Assembly: GCF_026745355.1 (NCBI RefSeq)
Contig: NC_079204.1
Span: forward strand, 3,591,103 to 3,655,102
DNA length: 64,000 nucleotides
Origin: Beta vulgaris subsp. vulgaris
Taxonomy: Eukaryota > Streptophyta > Magnoliopsida > Caryophyllales > Amaranthaceae
Direction: 5' to 3'
This document shows positions 34,351 to 47,336 of the stretch, one piece after another. The notes beneath the pieces were generated by a model. The model saw only the letters and a list, made by a program, of their open reading frames with translations, did no database searches and was not told where the DNA came from. Numbering within the stretch: position 1 is the stretch's first letter; the number at the start of each line of letters is the position of its first letter. Both the position numbers and the translations under genes were made by a program.

Positions 34351-36222
34351 AAAAATCACGCAAAAAAAAAAAAACGCTCTTTTCTCTCACGAGTCACGCA
34401 GACCTACCTTTCTCTCTCACAGTCTCACGCAGACCTCAACTCCTCAAGCCTTCTCGCTGCCTCCCTGGTGGCTTGACTGGCTTCGTCCGGCGGCCTCCGC
34501 CACGGCAGCGCTTTCATTGACTGTTGGTGGCTTCGTCCTTCGTGGGCGATTCGTGGTTAAGTTTCGACGCTTCGTATCGCCATCGTCCTTGACGATTCGC
34601 CGACGTGCAGCCACGAAAACGGTCGGAATTCCTTCCTTGGTGGACGACGGTGGACTACGGTGGACGGAATCTACTCTAGGTACATCTTAATCTACTCAAT
34701 TTGCTTGATTTCTTGTTTTACTTTATAAATAGGGTTTATCAATTTCATGAGAATTGAAAAATAAATTGCAATTTTAGTTGTTATGGGTGTTTATATATCA
34801 GATTATGTAATTTAGAATTGTTATAAATGTTGATTTTGTTGTTGTATTTTGATTTGTGTGTTATTGCATTTGCCTTGTTGGTGTTTGATAATTGAAACTA
34901 CATTATGTTTGAATTGGGTGTTATCACTTTCTTGCTGATTTTGTTGATGATAATTGATGGTCTATGAGTCTATCACAAATTGGCATATGTCTCATTGGTG
35001 AGATACATCAAATTTAGTTCAACTGTTACTTGATTTTACTAGTATTTGGTTGTATTTTGTAATATAATTTGGATATTTGGTTTTCTAGTACTATTTGGTT
35101 GTATTTTGTATAATTATTGGATATATATTTATTTTCTTTTCGATTGAAATTTAGTTTGGAGTATTTTTTTTTAAAAAAATTATTTTGATTTAGTGAACGG
35201 TAATTGATGGTGAACCACCATTAGAAAATTCCTGGATCCGCCACTGCCCAAGCTAATTCATCTTGTAAACATCTAGCGCTTAAAGGAGTCGCCATAATAC
35301 AACTTTGGTCACGCTCATTGAATTGTCTGTCAATAAGTTCCGTATTCTACTCCTTTTTCTCCACATGCATTGAACCTCCCACCACTTCTAGTCCCTCCAC
35401 TCGAGCACTCCTAATAAATCTGTCTTCTTCGTCCCCCACCCATGGTCGCTTCATATGTCAATTTTCATGCCATCTCCCACCCTCCAAATCAAACCCTCCA
35501 ATACCAAGCTCTTTGCACCCCAAATACTTCGTCATGAATAGCTATTAGAATATCCTAACCTCGCTTGACAAAGATCACCATGAGGATAATACTTGGCGCT
35601 CATTACCCGACTCAACAATGATTTTTTGTAAATAAACGACAGACTTGTTTACCTAACAAAGTATCATTAAAAACCGCAAGATTATTAAATCCTATACCGA
35701 TACATTTGGGTTTACACATTTTCTCCCAACTTAGCCAATGCATTTTTCGTTCGTCCCCTTGCCCTCCCCACCAAAATCGAGCCATAGCAGAGTGGATTTC
35801 TTGTATAACAGCAACATGAAGCTTATAGACCCCCATCAGATATGTAGGCAATGCTTGGATGACAGCCTTGATAAGAACCTCTTTCCCAGCTCGTGACAAC
35901 TCTCAATTTCTTCCACATTCTGTCTAATAGTTCCCGAAAAAGCACTTTCTTTGATCTCACACAGAGAGATGGGATCCCAAGATACTTATGATGTCTGTCA
36001 ACATGCCTTATATGGAGAAGATTAATCAATTCTTTTTTTTTTTCTCACAGCTTACACCTTTACTAAAGGATACTTCTGACTTTTCATAATTAATTTTCTG
36101 CTCGGATGCCATTTCATATTCGTTGAGAATATCAACTATTGTCAGGCATTCCTGTGGAGAAGACTATCATTTGCAAAAAGAATGTGAGAGATTTCTGGAC
36201 CATTCGGGCTTGCTCTCGCACG
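33172..36222 (-). pseudogene. 5'-truncated, decayed L1-type LINE (reverse transcriptase ORF remnants)
   Basis: Reading the minus strand from 36222 down: an RT catalytic block SHILFANDSLL (about 36150-36190), where the usual FADD is FAND; the RT C-terminal region with YLGIPSL, GKEVLIKAVIQALPTYLMGV and FWWG (36029-35612); a zf-RVT zinc-binding region with WNILWSLNVSPKVRLFMWRA (about 34270-33800); and an RNase H-like domain with KLNTDAS and AECKA (about 33700-33466). Frameshifts and stops break it. It ends at an A-rich tail (T-run on the plus strand, about 33172-33183). A hAT element at 34272-35246 interrupts it. It is not functional. Confidence 0.88.
34272..35246. mobile_element. hAT-type element inserted in the LINE
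   Basis: Termini CAGTGGCGGATGTAGG and, inverted, CAGTGGCGGATCCAGG, flanked by a perfect 8-bp duplication CCCAAGCT (34264-34271 and 35247-35254). Inside are an A-rich stretch (about 34318-34373) and a GC-rich segment (34380-34680) ending CTCTAG|GTACAT, which looks like a 5' leader exon with donor site. No transposase frame remains, so it is a deletion derivative. Confidence 0.9.
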
Positions 36223-36534
36223 TATAAGTTTTATAGTTAATGATGAGTTTCGGTTCCGATTTTTTATGACGGAGATAATAATTTTTTGTTAAGAGTCCGT
36301 TTTTTAATAGATTGTATATTAGCGTTAACGTGAGAAGTCTGAGAACAACTGATATCATGAATCATGATGACATCACGTGCGTGCATCAAATTTTCGGTAG
36401 AATTAGTTAAGCACTTGCATTTATTAATTATGCTAGTCATAAATTGTTTCTAGATAAATTAATTAGGCATTATATATATATATATATGTATGTATGTTAA
36501 GCGGGAAATTATATTAGTTATATCATACTTCATA

Positions 36535-37163
36535 CTTCCTCCGTCCAAAATATAGTTACTATTTGAGTTCACTCATGGTACACCCGGGTGTACCATGAGC
36601 ATGGTACACCCAGGGGTATTTTTGTAATAAATTAGAACTTCAGGTGCTCATTTGATACTAAATTTTCTCATATGGATATTTTGCTCATTTACTCATTTGC
36701 TCATTTTGCTCATTTTGTAATAAAAGTGTTTGCTCATTTTCTTAAATGATATAAATGTTTGCTCATTTGTTCATTTTGCTCATTTGCTCGTTCGCTCATT
36801 CATTTGGAGAAAATAGTCTAGGTGTACTATAAATATGCTCTTACTATTTCTATTTTGGGTGTCCCAAAATATAGTTTTCATTTTTATATCTAATTCTATA
36901 TTTTTTTCGTAATTTATCTAAAAAAAACTGTGTCCCATCATTTATTTGCTTCTTGAATTTTGTTTTTTCCTTTGTTTATTCAACCAAAATATTACAATTA
37001 TTACTCTTTCACCAATTATTCTCCATTCTCTTTCCTAAAATCATCTTTTTCCATACAACATTTATTTAAATGAATAATTGTTTTTTACTATCCCTCTTAA
37101 ATTCTACTTGCATAAATTACCGTGAGAAAAGGAAAATGGGAACTATATTTTGGGACGGAGGAG
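36535..37163. mobile_element. Stowaway-like MITE with inserted palindromic segment
   Basis: Ends CTTCCTCCGTCCAAAATATA and the inverse TATATTTTGGGACGGAGGAG, flanked by TA. Near its left end it contains a 28-bp perfect palindrome and further TGCTCATTT repeats (36690-36800). Confidence 0.75.
36572..36599. repeat. 28-bp perfect palindrome
   Basis: The left half is CTCATGGTACACCC and the right half is its exact reverse complement, centred on CCCGGG. A third half-copy (CATGGTACACCC) follows directly at about 36600. Confidence 0.95.
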
Positions 37164-37455
37164 TAGAAACCAGATTACGACGCATTTTAATGGCACTAAT
37201 TCATTATCACGCATAAATCATTCTATCTTTCTTCTCTAATTTCTGATATCTCAAATCTTTACTCAAATTTTTTTTCTGCTGTCTATTGTGTTTGACATTT
37301 TAGATCTATAAACAAGTTATTTTTTGTTTTATAATGGAAACTAAATAATGTTCAATAGATCTTAACTAATTATAAAACAACAATAACTAATTTACTGGAG
37401 ATGTTAACTAATTTGCCAAAATTATTAACTATTTAGCCAAAAATATTAACTAATG

Positions 37456-37684
37456 CTCCCTCCGATCTTTATTAGTTTACCCGTTTCTTTTGCACATAGT
37501 TTTAGGAGACATGAGGTTGTGGGACATAGAAAGAAAGAGAAAATATTAATTTGTATTAAAGTTAAATGTGTGTCTGATGGAAAGTTAGTTATCCCATTTC
37601 AAAACTAGAAACAAAAGAAACGGGTAAACTAATAAGGGACATCTCAAAAAGGAATATGCGTAAACTAATAAAGACTGGAGGGAG
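37456..37684. mobile_element. Stowaway-like MITE
   Basis: Ends CTCCCTCCGATCTTTATTAG and the inverse CTAATAAAGACTGGAGGGAG. TA flanks only the right side. About 229 bp. Confidence 0.75.
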
Positions 37685-39759
37685 TATATCATGAATAGGG
37701 TCTAACTGCTAACATTAACTAATCCACAACAATTAGTAACTAAAGATATAAAATTGTTCGCTAATTTTTCGATTCACAAAAACATATGTTATGATACTTA
37801 TACCAACGATATAACTAGAGTTCGTCATTCAAATTTCTATTTAAACAGACAACCTGGTTTCAATCACTAAAACAAAGAAAATGTCTTAATAATCACATTA
37901 CACATCCCAAAATAAAGTTTCAATATCAACGCAACTGCCAAAACAAAAATAGAAAATGAAACAATAACAACTCCTAAAATCAGAAAATAAAAGAAGAATG
38001 AAATATAAAAATGAAGCAAGAATAGAAAATGGAAGAAGAACAAAGAAAATTAGAAGCAAAAGTATAAAATGGAAAAAATTTGGGTTGAAAATGGCAAGAA
38101 CTTAATATAATGGGGAGTGAAAAAATGAGAGAAGTAGAGGGAGAAATGTCCAACATCTAGAAAATGAGAGTTGGTAAAGGAGAGGGGTATAGGAGAGAGA
38201 AAACATAAATTGAGAGGAACTGTGATGGTTTTACTAACATAACTAATAAGTCCAAGCGCTTAACTAATTTTGTTGTCAGCAACTTAGCATTACGGTCTCA
38301 TGTTAACACTAATGTGAGACCGTCTTTTTTAAAAATTTGTGTTTTCTCTTTTAATAGATGAGATCAAGAATGCAATTAGGAGTTTAAGACACCCTTCTCT
38401 ATTAGAGAAACTTCTAAAAGATCGAGACTCGAGAGGAATTGAGAGTTATTACAAGTACTAATTTTTGAAACCCGTTCAATATACGGGTAGTGCCTTTATG
38501 TGGTAGAATCATATTCATATGTCATTATATGTGATAATAAATAAGATAAATTAAATATCTTTCATTTTTTATTTGTTATATAAAATTTCTTTTTTCTAAG
38601 TTATTTGAATCGTTGTATGAAATAAAGTATTAATGATTGATATTGAAATTAACACAACTGTTTAAGTCGGATGATCAAATTCTTAGGTAAAATAGTAAAT
38701 CCAAATTTTAATATTCTTTTATAACCATTACTGGTTTTGAATTGCCTTCGTTTGCATAGGTTGTTGTTTTTTTTTAAAAAAAAATATTTATTAACATTGT
38801 TTATCTTAAACTGTTGTGAAATGAGGTTTTCTCAACATCATTGTATTTATATACTTCATCCGTTCTTTTTTATTCTATTCTAACAATTACCAATTTTGGG
38901 TAGTTTTAGCTATTGGAACCATCTCACTTTTCATAAAAAAACGATTATAGCTGACAACATCGTCTTTACTTTATGTTAATAAAACCATCATTAATTACGT
39001 AAATTGACTTATTAAGTTGCGTTTACTTTATTTACCTATCCTCTGTTCTAGTTAACCCCTCTATGCTAAACTATCCATTTTCTTTCCTTTTCTTAAAAAA
39101 TGTGCTTGAACACATTGTTGTTGTAGAAAAAGACAAATAAAGTATTTGTATTATATTTAATTTATAGATTTATTATTGAAATTATGAATTTAGGACACCC
39201 TCCTCTATAGAGAAACATATGATTTTATAATTTTATCATTTTGAATGACCGAGAGGAATTGAGAGATATTATAAGTATTGATATATATCAAAGAATTTAC
39301 TATATTTACTATCTAGTCTACTGCTTTATTTCTTTTGAATAGACATGATTTATTTCTCATTACTCAAAAATATCTATTTGCTTTGGATAGACGTGATTTA
39401 TTTCCCAATACTCGTAATTTAATGTCTTTGATGATGTTTTCGATATTCCAAAAAGTGTTTTAGTGGCCTTTAACAGAGTTAACTACTTCTAAAATGTAGC
39501 TTTGAATTATTGTTCTTGAAATATTTTGACTGATTGCACCTTCAAGACCTTTGTGGAGCGTGAAGACTTCCGCTAAATAAGATGGGGTCAACCCGAGATT
39601 CAAAGTAAACGTTGTGTGGTAGGGTTACTAAACACGGCAATCAAAAAAGGCTATATACAACAAAAAGGAAAAAAAAAAAAAGTTTAGCTTACTCATATAC
39701 TCCCTCCGTCCTGAAATATAGTTTTCATTTCTCTTTTTTCACGGTAATTTATGCAAGTA

Positions 39760-40462
39760 CTCCCTCCGTCCCATAATATAGTGTTTGATTCCATTTTTTC
39801 ACGGGAATTAAGGTAAATAGAATCTAAGAGGAAAGTAAAAACTTTTTATTATTAAAATAAATATTGTGTGGAAAAAGTAGAGGTGATCAAACATGGCCCG
39901 GCCCGCTGGCCCGGCCCGGCCCGGCCCGTTTTTGGGCCGGGTTTGGGCAGAATTTTTCGGCCCGCGGGCCGGGCCGGGCCCGGCCCGGCCATTTTTTTTT
40001 TTTTTGGCCGGGCTTTGGGCAAGCTAAAAACGACTTTTTAGTCTATTTTTTGGCCCGGCCCGTTTTGGCCCGCAAAAGCCCGCTAAGCCCGGCCCGAAAT
40101 AGCGGGCTTTGGACACAAAAATTCGGCCCGAATTTAGGCCCGGCCCGGCCCGGCCCGGCCAATGGGCAATTTTTTTTGGCCGCGGCCCGGCCCGAACCCG
40201 GCCCGGCCCGGCCCATGATCACCTCTAGGAAAAAGGTGATCTTAGGAGAGAGAATGAAGAATAATTGGTGAAAGAGCATTAAATGCAACCCTTGGGTTGA
40301 ATAAACAAAGCAAAAAAACTATTTTCAAGAAGCAAACAAATAATGATGGCACGATTTTTCTAGGCAAATCACAAAAAATTATGGAATTAAATATAGAACC
40401 AAGCACTATATTTTGGGACACCCAAAATGGAAATGAAGCACTATATTATGGGACGGAGGGAG
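39760..40462. mobile_element. Inner Stowaway-like MITE
   Basis: Ends CTCCCTCCGTCCCATAATAT and the inverse ATATTATGGGACGGAGGGAG, flanked by TA on both sides. It is itself split by the hAT-like element at 39878-40227. Confidence 0.8.
39878..40227. mobile_element. hAT-like element of repeated GGCCCGGCCC words
   Basis: Ends TAGAGGTGATCA and its inverse TGATCACCTCTA, flanked by a perfect 8-bp duplication GGAAAAAG (39870-39877 and 40228-40235). The 350-bp interior is dominated by CCCGGCCCGGCC and its complement, making long self-complementary arms. The open frames in it follow from the absence of stop codons in GC-rich words. Confidence 0.85.
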
Positions 40463-40748
40463 TAGAATCTAAGAGGAATATAAAGATTTTTTGTTTATTT
40501 AAATAAATGTTGTATGAGAAAAGATGATTTTAGGAGAGAATGGAGAATAATTGGTGAAAGAGCATTAATTGTAACACTTGTGTTGAATAAACAAAGCAAA
40601 AAACAAAATTCAAGAAGCAAATAAATGATAATGGAACACGATTTTTCTAGACAAATTATGGAAAAATGTGGAACTAAATATGAAAATGGGAACTATATTT
40701 TGGTACACCCAAAATAGAAATAGGAACTATATTTTAGGACAGAGGGAG

Positions 40749-42353
40749 TACAATTTAGTCCTACATCAAAATTGGTTGAATTCACTGATTTGGCCTTCCT
40801 TTAGAACTTACTAGGAAAGTTCTCAGAGGTAATTCTAAGTTTGCGCTTTTTCTCTTTGGTAGCTAAATTTATTTTTAATTCTCAATGATAACTAATTCGT
40901 GTTTATTGTTATAACTAAAAATGAAATATCATTAACCATTTTTTTTGTTATTTATAATTGACGAAAGGATTGTTTGAAAACTAAGTAAGGTTTTCACTGT
41001 CTAGATATATATAATTTACTTTATATTCATATCTTACTAAATATAAAATGAAATAGGTTATTAACGAGAGCCAATGGGAAAAGAATTAAGGGTGATATCA
41101 TTTTACTTTTAAAAAATTCTTGATTAGTTATAACAAAACTGTTACTAATGTCATATTATCAAGCATAAAAAAAACATAGAATTATCATTGGTAACTTAAA
41201 TTAGCTTGGTTATCAAAGTGAAAAATCCAATACTTAGGATGAACATTGAATTTTTTCTTAATTTAAACTATCGTTATTGCATACTCAGCTCCTCGGCCAA
41301 CGGTTCGAAGCTCCTCCTCCTCTCGCAACACCGGTGACCTACTCTACTCTACCCTGTCTATCCTAACACCTCCCACCATTGCCGTCGTTGGTGTCAGACG
41401 ACCTTCATTCGCTTAGAACCAAATAACCACCAGGTAATTTTGTTCACCATCTTATCTTCTAATATAAATTTATAATGATGAGTTTGAATGTGGCCAAAGT
41501 AAGAGCACAACAACTAAGAATCTGATATTTTTGTTACTTGTAATATTAGGTAGACAACACAACTAAGAATCAAATATAGTTACACTCACCGGGATACAGA
41601 GCACATACTCAATACAATGCGTGATTTAATGGCCAAACTCTGTTTTGTTAATGGTGATTTAGATGTCCCATATTATAGGAAGAGATTGAGTTATTGACGA
41701 GGATCGAAATAAAGGAAGAGGCAATAGGCAATTACTTGACACTGACGCACCAACAGATAAATGTTACAGTGATCGTCTGATCGACTTGAAAAAGTAATAA
41801 TATGAGTCGAAAAGGTATTCATATTACGATAGCTGCAAGAGTCGAAACCATTAAGCTAGAGAAACAATTAACCAGGACGCAAGACAAATCTCGGCCCCTA
41901 CTAAATGGCCAGTGGCTTGATAAAGAGATCATTCAAAGATAAACAGATTTCTCGATTCGAAAAAAGGACGTAAAAGATGAGCAACAATAAAATGAGGCGT
42001 ATACAACAAAGCCAAAAGAACACGAGCAAGAAAAGTAAATGTCTAAAATACTAGTAAATTTATAATCATTACTCAAACGTCAAAACCAAATTGCCTGGTA
42101 TAAGTCGAGACACAAAATTACCATCAAGAGAATAATATAAACCGATTCCGAAACAAATAAGGCTCTAATAGGGAATATACGCCTTATTTGAAGAAGCAAT
42201 AGAGTCAATACTACTACAAAACTACTAAACGAACGAATGATTTAACCTAATTTTAAGTATACCCCTACTAAGAGCCATAGTAAAACAGCTTCTGTTCAAA
42301 TACCGACCCATGGAAATCGCTACCAGAACATCAGCTGCAAACAACTGAACGCT
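40749..42353. other. Intergenic region without recognised gene
   Basis: AT-rich except for a GC-richer patch at about 41290-41445 that ends CACCAG|GTAATT, resembling a leader exon plus donor site of an unknown gene or transposon. From about 42080 the sequence is homologous to the 3' flank of copy A (29780 onward). Confidence 0.55.
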
Positions 42354-44617
<2,264 letters not shown>

Positions 44618-44629
44618 TCATAGGTTTAG

Positions 44630-44639
44630 TTAGGGTTTT
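44630..44639 (-). promoter_or_regulatory. Telo-box upstream of copy B
   Basis: AAAACCCTAA on the minus strand, about 25 bp upstream of the TATA box. Telo-boxes (AAACCCTAA) are common in plant ribosomal protein promoters. I did not see one at the same place upstream of copy A. Confidence 0.5.
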
Positions 44640-44711
44640 TAAAATTTTTAAAGGCGGTGCTAAATACGGCATTAAGGGGAAGAAAAAGAATAACCTATTC
44701 TTTTTATGATT

Positions 44712-44862
44712 GGGCTCTAATCTTTTGGACTGGATTAATGAAAATTTGGTTCAGTTTAAACGCATTATTTTAATTCGGTTCGGTACAACTTTTTTCTCTT
44801 ATAATTTTCATTCATTTCAGATCAATTCAATTCAGACTAATTCAGTCCAAGAGAATAGAGCC
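44712..44862. mobile_element. Short MITE with GGACTGRATTA-type ends
   Basis: The left end GGGCTCTAATCTTTTGGACT and the right end, inverted AGGCTCTATTCTCTTGGACT, form inverted repeats of about 27 bp. A related end appears at 61107-61145 in the 6-phosphogluconolactonase gene. Confidence 0.6.
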
Positions 44863-44894
44863 TAAATCCTATAGTGAAATTGGTTATATATATA

Positions 44895-45152
44895 CTCCCT
44901 GTTTTTTTTTTTATCATTCCTACTTTTCTGTGCGCGTCTTCCAATGCACGTTTTAAAACTTAAATATCTTTCATTATTTATTAGTAAAAATTATAACGAT
45001 TGAATATTAATAAAGTACTAATTGAGACGAATCAAACAAGACCCCACATGACTATGTTTTTTCTTATAAATTGAGAACATTTGAGAAGATTCTCTCTATG
45101 CATGAATAGTGTCAAGATTCCAAGTGAGAAAGATAAAAAAAAACAGAGGGAG
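44895..45152. mobile_element. Stowaway-like MITE
   Basis: Ends CTCCCTGTTTTTTTTT and inverted AAAAAAACAGAGGGAG, flanked by TA. Its interior (GAGACGAATCAAACAAGACC) is shared with 32.8 kb and, inverted, with the MITE at 51581. Confidence 0.75.
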
Positions 45153-47336
45153 TATTCATGTAGTTTGTCCCCTTTAGGAAAACTAGCTTTCTATGCAGTG
45201 CACGCGATGTGTGCAATGACAAAACTATCTTCTTAAATAATAACTTTATATATGTGCGATACATGCGTCGAAAACCTTTTATAATAGTGTAAGTTGGCAA
45301 TTGATTTTCAATATCATAAACAAGGTAAGCATTTATCATTAATAAGAACAATGGGTATTTCAATTTGATTACTTTTTTGTTTTCCTCATCTTTATTGCTA
45401 ATTCAAGTTTATTACAAATATTTTAATCAATTTATGTTTATTAGATATATATATCTTCTATATTTATGTGCAAATTTCTGTAAATTTTGACTTTTTTAAT
45501 TGGTTTGTAGAGAAAATTGAAGGATAGTTCTAATTATTTTTATTAAGTTACTCGGTGGTGTTGTGAATATTAAGGGATATGTTTTAAGTTTTGAAAAACA
45601 TTAGGACTTTTGAGTAATTTAATAAGGGGGACACCATGGCTTCTCCATTCCCTTTTATAATAAAGATTAGTGAAAATTTCTCAATTTTGAGTTTTTTTTG
45701 TTTGATAGTCAAATTTAATTTTTATTCTTAATTGCAAGTTTGTAGCACCGTGTTTATGATAAGATTTGAAAACATGGTATTATTAACCAATTTTCGTTAT
45801 ATATGATTGCTAAAACGATTATTTTCAAACTAGGTAATGTTTGTCGTGCCTACATAGACAAATAATTCCTTTTAACAAGGTTATTTTCATTTATATCTTA
45901 ATTTAAAATGTCTCTTTGAATCAATTTTATATGATGCAGACGTGTAATGTTAAAAAAAACAATGCTAGTACTAATATATTAAAAGACGTGTTTTACTGCA
46001 TGTAATCCACTACTTATATACAATGAAAAAGATTAGAAAATGCAAAGTCATAACCATAAAAAAAATATTAATAAATAAAAAGATTAGAAAATGCAAAGTC
46101 ATAACCATAAAAAAAGATTAGAAGTATGTTATTATCATTTTAAAGTAAAATATTAATAAATAAAATGATTTTTTTTGTAGGAAAGGACGAATTAAAATAG
46201 GTTTTTGTGGAGAAACATCAGTTGTTGTTTTTTTTATATATATAGGGAAGGACTAATTAGAATACATCTGTTGGCACCTAACACCACATTACGATTTTCA
46301 GGCCAAATTGTCAACTTTCTTACATTAACAATTCCCCCCCCCCCCCAAAAAAAAACCTCGTTTTTTTTGTTTGTCAACTCACATTCTTTGCTTTCTCCTT
46401 TTTATTCCACGAGATTCCCAACTTTTCCCCCCTTTATCTCTCAAATCGTCATGTCGTTTTCTTCCTATCCTTCTTAGTTTTTACCCACTTCTCCATCTTC
46501 TCAGTTAACTCTCTCTCTTTTCCGCCCTCCTCACTCACATTGTTTCAGATTTTTCAGAAATTTTACCTTTGTTTTTGTAATCAAGATTTTCCAAAACAAG
46601 AGAATGACAAATAGTGGTAAACTCATTTCAGAGCTAGATATAAATATTCTTTTAAATCGACTCAAGACTCACCTCTTTCGTTTACCAACAATAACAACAA
46701 GCCTAATTTTCGATTTGGGTTCACCCGTTTCTCCTCTACAAACTCTGATGAGCGCATCTGCTCCTCTCTAACTACTGTTAACTGCTTCGAGGTTGAATAT
46801 CCAAGTTGAGTATGAGAGTTTTTGCTTCAATAAAATGAGGAAAATTAGGAGAAATTAGGAGGAAATTAGGGCTTTTAAATAGTAAGAAGGGGAAATAAGA
46901 CATAACAAAAAATAAACTGAGGTTTTAGAGAAAAAAAAATGTCAAAATCATAATATAGTGTTTTGTTGCCAACATAAATATTTTAATTGATCCTTCTCTC
47001 TAAAAAAAATTTTAAATAATATTTATTTACAAAAACTTATTTTAATCGATCTTTCTCCACAAAAAATCCTAAATAAAAATATAATTAATCGAAACATAGC
47101 CCGAACTTTTAAAAGTTCTTCTCCCCAAATTTTCGCAATTTACTTCAGTTTTTCCATAAGCTCTTGCTCAAAGAAGGCGGACTCCAAAAAATATCAAATT
47201 GGGGAACTGGAAAAAGAAGTACACACACTCACTGTGTCTCTCTCTCTCCAAAAACCTCACTCCATTTAACGGCGGCAACCACCGCTTACGGCGGAGAACA
47301 AGGTTAAGTTTCTTCTTTCTCTCTCTTCTCTTAATT

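Larger units (their letters stand above)
36223..39699. other. AT-rich intergenic region with MITEs
   Basis: Two Stowaway-like elements are listed separately. The rest, including 37.7-39.6 kb, is AT-rich sequence without recognisable genes; the longest frames are short. Confidence 0.6.
39700..40748. mobile_element. Outer Stowaway-like MITE of a three-deep nest
   Basis: Ends CTCCCTCCGTCCTGAAATAT and the inverse ATATTTTAGGACAGAGGGAG, flanked by TA. Its interior contains a second member of the same family (39760-40462), and both share internal words such as GAATAATTGGTGAAAGAGC. Confidence 0.8.

Noticed and set aside
39864..40288. Open frames of 135 and 81 codons rich in Arg, Pro, Gly and Ala
   Set aside because: They lie within the GGCCCGG-word hAT-like element and result from GC-rich repeats without stop codons.
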